Below the pieces are notes generated by a model, which ran no database searches, was not told where the DNA came from, and saw only the letters and a list, made by a program, of their open reading frames with translations. The position numbers and the translations under genes were made by a program. From NCBI RefSeq assembly GCF_036248275.1, contig NZ_CP109181.1:8608618-8672617 (forward strand): DNA of 64,000 nucleotides, read 5' to 3'. This stretch comes from Streptomyces sp. NBC_01716 (GTDB taxonomy: Bacteria; Actinomycetota; Actinomycetes; Streptomycetales; Streptomycetaceae). Each line of letters starts with the position of its first letter. Within the stretch, counting starts at the first letter, position 1. Below, one piece after another: positions 25,355 to 35,200 of the stretch.

Positions 25355-26550
25355 GCAAGAACAGCGTGGTGGATCAGGCCCGCGGCCGGGCGGCGTCGGT
25401 GGTCGACTTGGCGCAGCGACTGGTGCGGGTGCCTTCCCGCGGCGGCCTGGACCCGTACGGTCCGGTCCTGGAGGTCCTGGAGGAATGGCTGTCCGGCCAC
25501 GGCCTGCCGCACCGGCGCCTGATGAGCCCGACAGGCGACCTGGTGGGCCTCGTGGTGGAGATCGCCGGCCCCGCACCCGGGGCGTGGTGGGCGCTGGACG
25601 CCTGCGTGGACACCGCGCCCTTCGGCGACGAGAGCGCCTGGACGTTCCCGCCGACATCCGGCGACGTCAAGGACGGCTGGCTGCAAGGCCGGGGAGCGGC
25701 CGACTCCAAGCTCGCGGCCGCCATGTTCTGCCACATCGCCGCCGACATCCACGCCCAGGCCAGTGACCTGGCCGGGGGACTGGCGGTGCTTCTGGACGTC
25801 GACGAGCACACCGGAGGTTTCGGCGGCGCCCTGTCCTACCTCGCGGACCCGGACATTCCTGTCCCGGCCGGCGTGATGATCGGCTACCCGGGCATCGACG
25901 AAATCGTCGTCGGCGGCCGCGGCCTGTGGCGCGCACGGGCCTCGGTCTCTGGCTGGTCCGGCCACTCCGGCGCCAGACGCCCCACGACCGGCGCGATCTC
26001 CCGCGCCGCCCGCCTGATCCAAGCCCTGGACAACATCGTCCTCCCACCCCGGGCTCCGGATGACCCCTTCCCCCTGTCGCCCAAGGTCTCAGTCACCGCC
26101 TGCCACAGCGGCGAAGGATTCTCCGTGGTGCCCGACCTGTGCGTCCTGAACATCGACGTGCGTCTCACACCGGCCTTCGGCGCCGATGACGCCCGAAAGC
26201 TCGTCCACGACATGATCACCGCCCTCGACCGGGACATGCCCGGCCCGAGGCCCACCAGTGTCGAAGTCGTCGCGGAATGGCCGCCGTTCCAGCTCCAGCC
26301 CGGCCAGGAACCGGCCGCCGCACTGTTCCGCGCGGCCAAGGAAGCCGGACTCAACCCCCGCGCCAAAACCGCCGGCCCCTCGAACATCGGCAACCTGCTG
26401 GCCAGCCACGGCAACATCCCCGCGACCGCCGGCTTCGGCGTCCCCTACGAAGGACTCCACGGCCTCGACGAACGCGCCCATCTCGCCGAACTCCCCCAGG
26501 TCTACACCGTCTATCACCAAACGGTCCTCGACCTGCTGCGCCCCGCCTGA
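25351..26550 (+). CDS. M20-family metallopeptidase
   Basis: A 399-aa M20/ArgE-type peptidase. Motifs are ALDACVDTAPFGD (position of the first metal-binding residue; the usual HxD is altered to ACVDT), the Asp of WLQGRGAADSKLAAAM, the catalytic Glu region LLDVDEHTGG, and the dimerisation domain GRGLWRARASVSGWSGHSGA. The C-terminal GLHGLDERAHLAELPQVYTV carries the last His. The missing first His deserves attention, as activity could be altered. Next to RiPP genes, such enzymes trim leader or follower residues. GAGGAG precedes the GTG. Confidence 0.78.
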   Translation: MSKNSVVDQARGRAASVVDLAQRLVRVPSRGGLDPYGPVLEVLEEWLSGHGLPHRRLMSPTGDLVGLVVEIAGPAPGAWWALDACVDTAPFGDESAWTFPPTSGDVKDGWLQGRGAADSKLAAAMFCHIAADIHAQASDLAGGLAVLLDVDEHTGGFGGALSYLADPDIPVPAGVMIGYPGIDEIVVGGRGLWRARASVSGWSGHSGARRPTTGAISRAARLIQALDNIVLPPRAPDDPFPLSPKVSVTACHSGEGFSVVPDLCVLNIDVRLTPAFGADDARKLVHDMITALDRDMPGPRPTSVEVVAEWPPFQLQPGQEPAAALFRAAKEAGLNPRAKTAGPSNIGNLLASHGNIPATAGFGVPYEGLHGLDERAHLAELPQVYTVYHQTVLDLLRPA

Positions 26551-26679
26551 CATCCCAGATCCGTACCAGCCCTGTTCCACCCCTCCTCCCAGCAAGTCCC
26601 CAGTTGCGTCTCTGTCCGCCCCGGTGCGGGCGCGGTCCCATGGATACGGCAACCCGCGCCGGACCCAGGAGGTTTCGCG

Positions 26680-27315
26680 ATGGACACCACAACACCAACC
26701 GGCCGCAGCCCGGCGAGAGCGGCGTGGGAGAAGACAGGAACGGCACTGATCCCCGGCGTCCTCACACCCGCACGCTTCAATACCCTGGTCACCGAAGCAC
26801 ACGACCTGCTTTCCCAGGCGACCCCGCACATTCACGAGCACACCGCCGCGCACCGCGACGGCAGTTTCGCCTCACCGGTCCACTGCGCCTTCGTCCCGCC
26901 CGGCCCCACCCTTCAAGCCCTGGCCTACGACCGCACGTTTCTTACCACCCTGCGGGAGGCGACCGGTATCACCCGGCTGATCCCCCGCGGCGGGGCAGTC
27001 GTCCGCTACCAGGAGGGCGATTTCCAGGGCCTGCACACCGACTCGGTGAAGTCCACGGTCACCGTGGCGTTCGCGCTGACACCGGACCTCCCGCCGATGG
27101 GCTGGGCACCGCACCTGTACAACGCGCACCCGGACGACCTGAGCCAGGTCGTCGCCGATCACGGCATCTTCCCCGAAGGGGAGGCTTTCACCACGCTGCC
27201 CCACCCCTACGGGGACGGCAGCGTCCGCGCGTTCGCCGGCTACAGCGTGCCGCACTGGCGCCCGCGCCAGACGGTAGAGGGCCTGCTCGTGACGATGTCG
27301 TTCCTTGACCTGTGA
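26680..27315 (+). CDS. 2OG-Fe(II) oxygenase A of the YcaO cluster
   Basis: A 211-aa oxygenase. The facial triad candidates are His119-x-Asp121 (DFQGLHTDSVKSTVTVAFAL) and His192 (YSVPHWRPRQTVEG). A CAGGAGG ribosome site precedes the ATG. It is a tandem paralogue of the next gene: both have PMGW-x-P, a PEGE block and a C-terminal PHWR. It does not resemble the oxygenases of the nucleoside cluster beyond the fold. Its place directly before the precursor and YcaO genes suggests hydroxylation or other oxidation of the peptide. Confidence 0.72.
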   Translation: MDTTTPTGRSPARAAWEKTGTALIPGVLTPARFNTLVTEAHDLLSQATPHIHEHTAAHRDGSFASPVHCAFVPPGPTLQALAYDRTFLTTLREATGITRLIPRGGAVVRYQEGDFQGLHTDSVKSTVTVAFALTPDLPPMGWAPHLYNAHPDDLSQVVADHGIFPEGEAFTTLPHPYGDGSVRAFAGYSVPHWRPRQTVEGLLVTMSFLDL

Positions 27316-27935
27316 AAGCGCCGGGGATGCTGCGCTCCACGTGGCTGGCCGAGGGCCGCGTGGAGGTGCCGCCCGAGACGGTCGAGCCCGGACTGTGGGA
27401 GGAGATCGCCGAGGAGGCCGAGCGGTGCGAACCGCACGCGGTCGTGCGCCACAACCAGCGGCCCGGCCTGCTGGCGATGCGCGACGGGTCGATCACCTCG
27501 CCGCAGCGCTGCCGGGTCCACCCCGGCGGCAAAGCCCTCAACGCCCTGGCCCGGTCCAGGACGCTCGCCGACTTCGCCGGAGAGGTCACCGGCCGCAGAA
27601 ATCTGACGGCGATCCGCTTCGGCCTCAAGTACTACGCCCCCGGCGACTACATGCACGTCCACCGAGACGACGGCAAGTGCGAGATCACCCTCTCCACCGG
27701 CCTGACCCCGGGACTGGGACCGATGGGCTGGCTGCCCCGTCTGCGGCACCTGAGCACCCGCGAGGTCACCGATCGGCTCGCGGACACCCCCTACCCCGAG
27801 GGTGAGCTCTTCCCGATCCGCTACCGCGAGCTCACCGCGTTCGACGGCGGCCGGATCCCCCACTGGCGTACCCCGCTCGACACCCGGTCGCGCGAGGTGC
27901 TTCTCACCATCTGCTACGCCGACCTGACGCCGTAG
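27312..27935 (+). CDS. 2OG-Fe(II) oxygenase B of the YcaO cluster
   Basis: A 207-aa oxygenase with His117-x-Asp119 (DYMHVHRDDGKCEITLSTGL) and His184 (GRIPHWRTPLDTRSREVLLT). It is paralogous to the preceding oxygenase, with shared GLGPMGWLP/LPPMGWAP and PEGE-F elements. It starts at a GTG overlapping the stop of oxygenase A. The pair probably arose by local duplication and may act at different residues or in sequence. Confidence 0.74.
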   Translation: MKAPGMLRSTWLAEGRVEVPPETVEPGLWEEIAEEAERCEPHAVVRHNQRPGLLAMRDGSITSPQRCRVHPGGKALNALARSRTLADFAGEVTGRRNLTAIRFGLKYYAPGDYMHVHRDDGKCEITLSTGLTPGLGPMGWLPRLRHLSTREVTDRLADTPYPEGELFPIRYRELTAFDGGRIPHWRTPLDTRSREVLLTICYADLTP

Positions 27936-27963
27936 TAGCCGACACCACCAGGAGGACACGCTC

Positions 27964-28128
27964 ATGCCCGAGCCCATGACCACCCCGCTGACCGCCCCGA
28001 GTGACCCGGCGGACTTCATCACCGAACTCCACGCGGACGGCATCCTGCCGCAGAACTCCGGCGGCGACCCGGCCGTCCCGGACTCCGCGTTCCCCGACAC
28101 CCACGTCTACCAGCAGCCCGGCGTCTGA
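27964..28128 (+). CDS. Candidate RiPP precursor peptide
   Basis: A 54-codon gene with a strong AGGAGG ribosome site 10 bases before the ATG. The N-terminal half (MPEPMTTPLTAPSDPADFIT, then ELHADGILPQ) looks like an acidic, helix-forming leader. The C-terminal half (NSGGDPAVPDSAFPDTHVYQ, then QPGV) is Pro/Asp-rich and has no Cys. It lies between the oxygenases and YcaO-TfuA, the classic precursor position. YcaO-TfuA pairs install backbone thioamides, so a thioamide in the C-terminal region is predicted. No family resemblance is recognised, hence the moderate confidence in the core boundary. Confidence 0.72.
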   Translation: MPEPMTTPLTAPSDPADFITELHADGILPQNSGGDPAVPDSAFPDTHVYQQPGV

Positions 28129-28140
28129 CCGACAGCCCCG

Positions 28141-28180
28141 CCCGGCCGCCGCCACCGCGGAAGGTGGGCTGGCGGCCGGG
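28141..28180 (+). terminator. Hairpin between precursor and YcaO (attenuator-like)
   Basis: CCCGGCCGCC (28141-28150) pairs with GGCGGCCGGG (28171-28180), and an inner CCACC/GGTGG extends the stem. It starts 12 bases after the precursor stop, 30 bases ahead of the YcaO start, and has no T-run. Such hairpins often lower downstream expression so that the precursor outnumbers its modifying enzymes. Confidence 0.5.
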
Positions 28181-28209
28181 CCCGTGGAATCCTCCAGGGA
28201 GGCAAGCCC

Positions 28210-29382
28210 ATGCGTACGGCTCTCTTCGACGGCACCCACCGCACCCTCCCCCGGCCCGGACATGGCAGGCCATCAAGCCACTGCTCCCCGCCTACGGCAT
28301 CACCCGCGTCGCCGACGTAACCGGCCTCGACGATCTCGGAATCCCCGTCACGATGGTCGTACGCCCGCTGTCCCGGACCCTGTCCGTCGCGCAGGGCAAA
28401 GGCATGAGCCTGGACGCGGCACGCGTCTCCGGCGCCATGGAGGCCCTGGAGGTCTGGCACGCGGAACAAGCCGTGCCACCCGCCGACATCCGGCGCGTCC
28501 CGGCTGCCGACCTTGGTCTGCCTTACTCGGTGGGCGAGTTGGAACAGCACGCGGGCGCTCTGGCGACGGACCGGACACGACTGGACTGGATCACGGCCCG
28601 CTCCACCGTCGACGGCGCCGTGGTGCCGGTGCCCGCCGCGGCGGTGCGGCTCGGCCGGCAGGAGCACGACGACTGGCGCCTGCATCTGCCCAGTGCGTCG
28701 ACCAACGGCCTCGCGTCCGGCAACACCCGCGCCGAAGCGCTGGCGCACGGCCTGGCCGAGGTCATCGAGCGCGACGTCCTCAGCACCGTCCCCCGCGCTG
28801 GCGGCCGGGTAGAGCTGATCGACCCTGCAACCGTCGACGGCGAGCCCGCGGTCCTGGTCGACCGGCTGCGGCGGGCCCGGGTATGGGTGGAACTGACCTG
28901 CCGGCCCAACCGGTTCGGCGTGCCGGTGATGTGCTGCCACCTGTGGCGCGAGGACCAGGCGGCCGTCCTCGTCGCCGGCTCGGGCGCCCACCCTGATCCC
29001 GCGGTCGCACTGACGCGGGCGATCACCGAGGCCGCCCAGTCCCGGCTCACCCTGATCACCGGCAGCCGCGAGGACACCCACCCCGCCGTTCACCGAGCCG
29101 GCGCCAGCGTACGGCTCCCGCCCGCCCGCCACCTCACCCGCACCCCTGGTGGCGTGGCCGGACACAGCAGCCCGCTACACCACGACGCACACCACCGACA
29201 CCGGCACGGCCGCGCACCTGGCCGCGTGCGTCACGGCCGCCACCGGCATCCCGCCCCTCGCCGTCGATCTGACCTGGGGCCCATACACGCGTGAGGAGTT
29301 CGCCGTGGTCAAAGTGATCGCGCCCCGCCTGCGCTACGACGCCCGGCACACCGTCCCCCGACGCACGGCGGCCGACCGATGA
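28210..29382 (+). pseudogene. YcaO cyclodehydratase/thioamide synthase, two frameshifts
   Basis: The start ATG 28210 follows an AGGGAGG site and reads MRTALFDGTHRTLP in frame 1. The conserved body (RTWQAIKPLLPAYGITRVAD; GKGMSLDAARVSGAMEALEV; EALAHGLAEVIERD; ALTRAITEAAQSRL) is in the next frame. The C-terminus (PLVAWPDTAARY ... LTWGPYTREEFAVVKVIAPR) is back in the first frame, ending at 29382 in an ATGA overlap with tfuA. The first shift sits in a C-run near 28250 (one C short), the second near 29130. All ATP-binding motifs of a TfuA-partnered YcaO are present. It is therefore either a recently broken gene or an intact one with two consensus errors. Confidence 0.8.
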
Positions 29383-30749
29383 GCGTGCACGTGTTCGCCG
29401 GACCCACCATCCCCGCCGCCCGGGTAAGCGAACTTCTCCCCTCCGCCTGCCTCCATCCGCCGGTCCGGCACGGCGACCTCTTACGTCAGCAACTCGCCCC
29501 GGGCGAGACAGTGTTGATCATCGATGGCCTGTGGCACCAGAGCGCCCCTGTCCGGCACAAGGAAATCCTGATGCTCCTGGCCGAAGGAATCGCCGTCGTA
29601 GGCGCCGCGAGCATGGGAGCCCTGCGCGCCGCCGAACTCGAACCGTTCGGCATGCTCGGGATCGGCGCCGTCTTCCGCGCCTACCGCGACGGTGTCCTGG
29701 ACGCGGACGACGAGGTAGCCGTCGTCCAGGGCCCTGACGGACAGGCACTCTCACACGCCCTGGTGAACCTGCGCACGGCCCTGCACCGCGCCGCCGGGGC
29801 CGGCCGGGTCACCACCGCCGAGGCTCATGCACTCGCCGACCTCGCCCGGGCCCTGCCCTACCCACGCCGCTCCTGGAACGCGCTGGCCCGCGCCGCCGAC
29901 GGTGCCGGGCTGCGTGAGGCATACGGCCGCGCCAACGCCTGGCGCCTCGCGCACCCGTGGGATCAGAAACGAGAGGACGCCGAAGAGGCCCTGCGCACGC
30001 TGGCCCTGCGCACACCGGGATCGGCGGATACGAGCGGGTGGTGCCATGAGCCGTGGCGGACCAGCTTCGTGCGGTACTGGGAAGCAGCCCACCGGACAAC
30101 CCCCGGTACGGGTGCGCCCTTCCTCGCGCACCTGACGCACCAGCAGCTCTACGACTTGGAGTTCGGGGCCCGGTGGCACAGGAGGGTCCTGGCCCGCATC
30201 GCGGAAACCAGCACCACACGGGAGAGCTCAGGAACTGCCGAAGCGGCGTTGGGGGCGGCGGCCGAGGCGGGCCTCATCCCGAATGCCCTGTCTCCTGTTC
30301 AACTCGCCCATTGGCTGACCGAGCATGAGCGCCACACGCTCGACGAGCGGGAGATGCTGATGCGCGTGATGGTCCGCTCCGCACGGCTCGACGGAGCGTG
30401 GACGATCTGGCCCACGTCACTTCGAGACGCCGGGGACCTGATCAACCCGGAACTGCCCACGGCCACGGCGGTCGAGGAGGCGTTTCGCCTCAACGCGGCC
30501 ACCGAGGCGGCGAACCCCCTGCACAGCACCGCCCACCTGGCACCAGACCGGATCGCTGCCCATCTGCTCGACCGCTGGCATCTCGCGCGGGACGCCGACC
30601 GGCCGGTCCGCGACGCCGCCGCTCGCGACCGTGCATTCCGCGACTTCGCCGGAGCCGTGGAAGCAGCCCGGACGTTCTACCTCGGCGCCGTCGCCAACTC
30701 CTCGGCAGGCAAAGCTGGTGGCGGGGCGAGCGTCAGCGTCCGCACCTGA
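29379..30749 (+). CDS. TfuA-like protein, YcaO partner
   Basis: A 456-aa TfuA family protein. The defining core is at the N-terminus: HVFAGPTIPAARVSELL, then GLWHQSAPVRHKEILMLLAE and GASMGALRAAELEPFGM. A 250-residue C-terminal region specific to actinobacterial TfuA follows. In RiPP pathways TfuA helps YcaO install thioamides, as in thioviridamide-type and thiovarsolin pathways and in methanogen McrA. Its start overlaps the YcaO stop. Codon 35 is TTA. Its 3' end overlaps the convergent exporter gene by 73 bases. Confidence 0.87.
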   Translation: MSVHVFAGPTIPAARVSELLPSACLHPPVRHGDLLRQQLAPGETVLIIDGLWHQSAPVRHKEILMLLAEGIAVVGAASMGALRAAELEPFGMLGIGAVFRAYRDGVLDADDEVAVVQGPDGQALSHALVNLRTALHRAAGAGRVTTAEAHALADLARALPYPRRSWNALARAADGAGLREAYGRANAWRLAHPWDQKREDAEEALRTLALRTPGSADTSGWCHEPWRTSFVRYWEAAHRTTPGTGAPFLAHLTHQQLYDLEFGARWHRRVLARIAETSTTRESSGTAEAALGAAAEAGLIPNALSPVQLAHWLTEHERHTLDEREMLMRVMVRSARLDGAWTIWPTSLRDAGDLINPELPTATAVEEAFRLNAATEAANPLHSTAHLAPDRIAAHLLDRWHLARDADRPVRDAAARDRAFRDFAGAVEAARTFYLGAVANSSAGKAGGGASVSVRT

Positions 30750-31996
30750 CGCATCAGCAGCGGAACGACGACCGCCACCGCGACCATCACGGCGCCGGCC
30801 GCGAGAACTTTCCGCATCCCGAACGTGCCTGCGAGCGGCCCGGCCGCCAGGTAGCCGACCGGCACCGGCACCAACTGCCCCAGCGTCGACCAGGACAGGA
30901 CACGCGACAAACGGTCCGCCGGAATCCGCTCCTGAACCAGACCCGACCACGCGGTCATGCTCACCGCGAGCCCCGCGCCGGCCACCACCACGGCGGCCAC
31001 CAGCACCGCCAACGGCGCCCGCGCGCCCATTGAGGCCAGCGGCAGGCCCATGCAGCCAGTACCCAGACACACCACGACGCCGACCAGACGCGGCTTCCAC
31101 ACCAGCGCGACAGCCGCCCCCGCCAAGAGCCCAGCCGCGAAGCCGGAGACAACCACCCCCCACAACTCAGGGCCGCCCAGGATCCGTTCGCCGTAGACAG
31201 GGCCGAGCATCTGGTAACCCACCAGCCACACCGGCACGACCACCGAACCCTGAAGGACCATCACCCACAGCCAGCGACGCGAGCGGAAATCCGCCCAGCC
31301 CTCCCGCAAATCGGCCACGAACCCCCTCCGGACTTTTGCCCGCGCCGGGCCCAGACCCATCCGCGCGCACAGCACGGCGGCAGCGGCGAATGTGAGCGCA
31401 TCCCAGCCGATCACCCAGCCCGGCCCGACGACCGCCACCAGTACGCCACCCAGAGCCGGACCCGCGACCTTCACCGTGTTCTGCCCCAGCTTCAGCAGCG
31501 CGTTCGCGGCGTGCCGCATCTCCGCCGGAACGACATCCACGACGACCCCGCCGGCCGCCGGGGTGAAGAACGCGCTCGCGGCGCCGCAAACAGTCGCCAT
31601 CGCCACCAGGTGCCACACCTGCGCGGACCCGGTGAACAGCAGGACCGCCGCAGTGGCCTCCGCGAGCGCCGAGACGGCGTTCGTCCACACCATCACCCGA
31701 GCGCGGGACCAGCGGTCCGCGACCACCCCGCCCACCAGCAGAAGCAGAATCTGCGGAGCGATCCCCGCCGCGAGCACCAGACCGAGCCCGGTCGCGCCGC
31801 CGCCAATGTAGAGCACAGCGAACGCCAGCCCGATCGAACTGACCGCCGACCCTGTCCACGACAGCATCCGCGCCGCGAAATGCAGCCGGTACGAACGGAC
31901 CGAGAGCGGCGCACCGGCAGCTCGCAGCCGAGCGGACCATCCCACACGCGGCACCGGCGCCGACGAAGAACCCGAACGCGGCGACACCTTGCACAT
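30677..31996 (-). CDS. MFS exporter of the YcaO cluster
   Basis: A 439-aa MFS_3/EntS-type transporter with about twelve membrane segments and the signature GGVVADRWSRARVMVWTN. The start is taken as the ATG at 31996, because GGTGGAG lies just upstream; an earlier in-frame start at 32059 has no such site. It converges on tfuA with overlapping 3' ends. It probably exports the mature RiPP. It is related to the MFS gene at 21297, which suggests a common exporter family recruited by both clusters. Confidence 0.82.
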   Translation of the reverse strand: MCKVSPRSGSSSAPVPRVGWSARLRAAGAPLSVRSYRLHFAARMLSWTGSAVSSIGLAFAVLYIGGGATGLGLVLAAGIAPQILLLLVGGVVADRWSRARVMVWTNAVSALAEATAAVLLFTGSAQVWHLVAMATVCGAASAFFTPAAGGVVVDVVPAEMRHAANALLKLGQNTVKVAGPALGGVLVAVVGPGWVIGWDALTFAAAAVLCARMGLGPARAKVRRGFVADLREGWADFRSRRWLWVMVLQGSVVVPVWLVGYQMLGPVYGERILGGPELWGVVVSGFAAGLLAGAAVALVWKPRLVGVVVCLGTGCMGLPLASMGARAPLAVLVAAVVVAGAGLAVSMTAWSGLVQERIPADRLSRVLSWSTLGQLVPVPVGYLAAGPLAGTFGMRKVLAAGAVMVAVAVVVPLLMRQVRTLTLAPPPALPAEELATAPR

Positions 31997-32274
31997 GATC
32001 CAACTCCACCCAGGACGTACGAGGCCCCGGCAGCACACACCACCGGGACACCCGCACAACCTAGAGCACCACCAAGATCATGTGGCCCGCACACCCTAAA
32101 CAGACGTAGCGACAGCGGGGTGATGGTCCTTGGTGTCTTCCTGGACGTCTGTACCGCGCCGTGCTTCTTCCTCACCCACGTGACCTTCGAGCTGGCCGAA
32201 GGACGCTCAGGGGATGTCGTAGAACGGTCCCAGGCTCGGACGTTGCCGAGGGACTCGTCCGGCGGGGCCGCCGA

Positions 32275-35200
32275 CTACTCACCGTTCGGCTCGAACACCT
32301 TCGGGGAGACTGGCTGACGCGGTGTGCGGGCCTTGTCGTCCACAGGGAGGACTCCTGCCTGGGTGAGGTCCGCGTCCGTCACCATGGCTTCCGCAAGGAT
32401 GCGGTGGAGCAGCGCCCTCTGCGTGTAGGCGATCTCCATTAGTCGGCGGAGCACTGTGAGCAGGTCGATGAGTTCGACGCCCCACTCGTCGGGCCACCGC
32501 CTCACGTGGATGTCGTCCAGTGGGCTCGTCTTCCTGTTGTCCGGCCGCGCCTTGCGGTAACCGAACCACTTCTTGAGGACGTTCATTCCGCCCACGTCAT
32601 AGGACCACACCTCGGCAGGCACCGGCCCGAAGGCACCGTGACCGACGTGAAGGGTCTGGGTGTCCGCGTCATAGCGCATATCGCCCGGGACGTTGTCACC
32701 GACGGGTGCCAGACACCTGACCCTCCGGGCGTCACCGGGCTCGTAGGCGACGGAGGCCTGGTGACGTCCGGAAGTTGAGTCGAAGCACACCTCGCCGTAG
32801 GTGGATGCCCACAGCACCTCCTCGCCGAGGCGCACGGCCGCTTCCCAGAGCCTGGGGTTGCGGGTCAGAGGCACCCGCACGCCCGAAGTGAGGAGCTCTT
32901 CCTGGAAGTGCTCGGTGAAACCGGAGTGCCCGGCTACCGCCACGACGTACGCGGCCACATCCTGGGCGCTCACCCGGCTGTGATTCAGGTGGGCCGAGAG
33001 GACCGGCAGCAGCCGCGGTGGGACGTTACTGGTGCCGTCCGGGTGCAGGACGGGGTGCACCCGGCCACCTCGCCCGTTGAAATGGTGCATGTCCGGGAGG
33101 AGGCTGGTGGCGACGACAGCAGGCCCGGATTCGATCGGATGCCCCGATGGCTGGTTGAGGAAGACCTGACCTGACTGCAATGCCGCCCAGAGCGCTGGGC
33201 GCGGCCGGTCGATGACACGATCGTCGGCGACCAGCCATTGCCGGTCGAAGCTGCGCATGCCGATGCGCACGACTTCCGCGAGCGTGGAGGTCTCTTGGCT
33301 GATCGGCACGCCGTGCGAGGAACGACCGGGCAGCCCGCCCCGGATTCTGTCCGTGGATCGGTCCCTCGTCTCCTTGAACAGCTCGGCTTTGACCGCGGGA
33401 TCCTCTTCGCCGATGAGCTGGTTCCAGCGCTGCTCCAGGATCTGCTTGCCCGGCGACACGACCCATCCCCGGTGCGTGGCCACGCCTAGGCTCCCCCAGG
33501 GGAAGAGATCGCTGAGTGCGGGGTACGCATCCCAGTCGGAACGCGGGGCCGGGGTGAAGGGAGCGGTACTGCCCGTACGGGTGGTCCGCCACTCGCCCTG
33601 GTCCGGCCGCACGGTCTTGAGCTGCTCGAATTTCTCGGTCCGGGGACTGTGCGCGCCCAGTGCCCGACCACCCAGCTCGAGCAACTTCGCACGCGTCTCC
33701 GCATCCGTCGAGTAGACGACAGTCCCCGCCATGCCCCGTGTCAGCAGAACCTTGTAGGTGTTGCGGATTAGCCGGTCCGCCTCCTCGTCCGCCACTGTGC
33801 GCCCGAGCACAGGATCCTTGGAAGACTTCCGGTCAGTGACGAATCGATCGCCTCGCCAAACCATGTCGGGCCCGATGACGACTCCGCTCCAGTCGAACTC
33901 GAAGCCCTGCGCCGTGTAGATGCTGCCCACCTGACCGGATCCGGCCGGATCGGTGGCCCACAGCGCGGCAGGAGGCGCCCCGGACACCGAACGGTCACCG
34001 CGCAGATTCCATGGGCGGGCCCAGCCACCGATCATCACGTCCAGAGGAAGGGGGTCGCCCGGCCTGGGCTCCGGCGACCAGGGCCAGCAATAGCCCGCGG
34101 TCATGCGGGCACCGTACCCTTCGCTTCGGCGGTCTTCCAGGAACGCCTCCATCTCCTCCGGGCTGTCGGCAACGAGGAGTTGCATCCGGCCGTCCGGTTT
34201 CCAGAGCGTGGGCCCGCTCGCCTCCAGCCCGAGGAGACGCACCACCCAGTTCAGGTAGACGTCGCTGCCGCCGTAGCGGAACTGGCTGTCCAGCGCTACG
34301 ACCCGGAACGGTAGCCCCTTCCTCCCGGCCGCCCCCACGATCTCCGCCACGGTGCCTATCTCGCCGGGGCGCACCACTTGGTGCTCGTCGAGGAGAAAGA
34401 CGGGGACACGTGCCACGTCGATGAGTTCATCGATCTGTGGGCGTCCGGTGTGCAAAGAGGCCCGGGTGTAGCGGTTGGCGGAGGTCTCGCGGATTCGGTG
34501 GGCCTCGTCGCAGATCAGAACGTCGAGGGAGTTCTCCTGGGCCGCCATGAAACTGTTGAAGTACTTGAAGAGGTCCTGCACTTCACGCTTGCGGCTGCCT
34601 GCGGCCTTGCGCAGGGTTTTGGTGAGCGACTGCGAGCCGGTGGCATGCAGGGCCGGTACGCCCTGCCGGTACAGCTCGCCCAGCAGGTGGAGTGCGATCA
34701 CGCTCTTGCCGGTCCCGGGGCCCCCGGTGATGACGACGACTTCTTTGTGAGCGGAGTGCTGTGCCTTCCGTACTGCGTTGAGAACCGTGCGATAGGCGAT
34801 CTGTTGTTCGTCCAGGAGGGTGAACTGCCCTTCCTCCATTTCCTGGGCCGCGACAGCCGTCAGCTTGCTCGGGGGGAGGAGCTTGGCCAGGAGGAGTTGG
34901 TCGGCCGCTTCTGCTTCCGAACGTCCGCTGTTGAACCGCCCACGCAGGTACGTGAGGAACTCCGCCCGGTGTTCACCGGTGAACAACTGGCTTCCGTCCT
35001 CGTGTTCGATGTCCCGCAGCCCGTCCACTCCGGCCTCGGTGGCGTTGGGCAGGTAGACGGCCCCGCTGACGCTTTCCGGGTGCCTTGCCAGCAGGCTGTT
35101 GAACTTGACCAGGTACTCGCGGTAGCGCTGTACCTGGTCGATGGGGTTGAGGACGAGGAACGTGTCGGTGCCGGCAGAGCACAGAGCCGGATCGTTCGTG

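Noticed and set aside
28164..28209. Using the longer upstream frame as the YcaO N-terminus
   Set aside because: The 28164 start reads an Arg/Pro-rich non-homologous stretch through the hairpin. The ATG at 28210 has a ribosome site and gives the conserved DGTHRT start.
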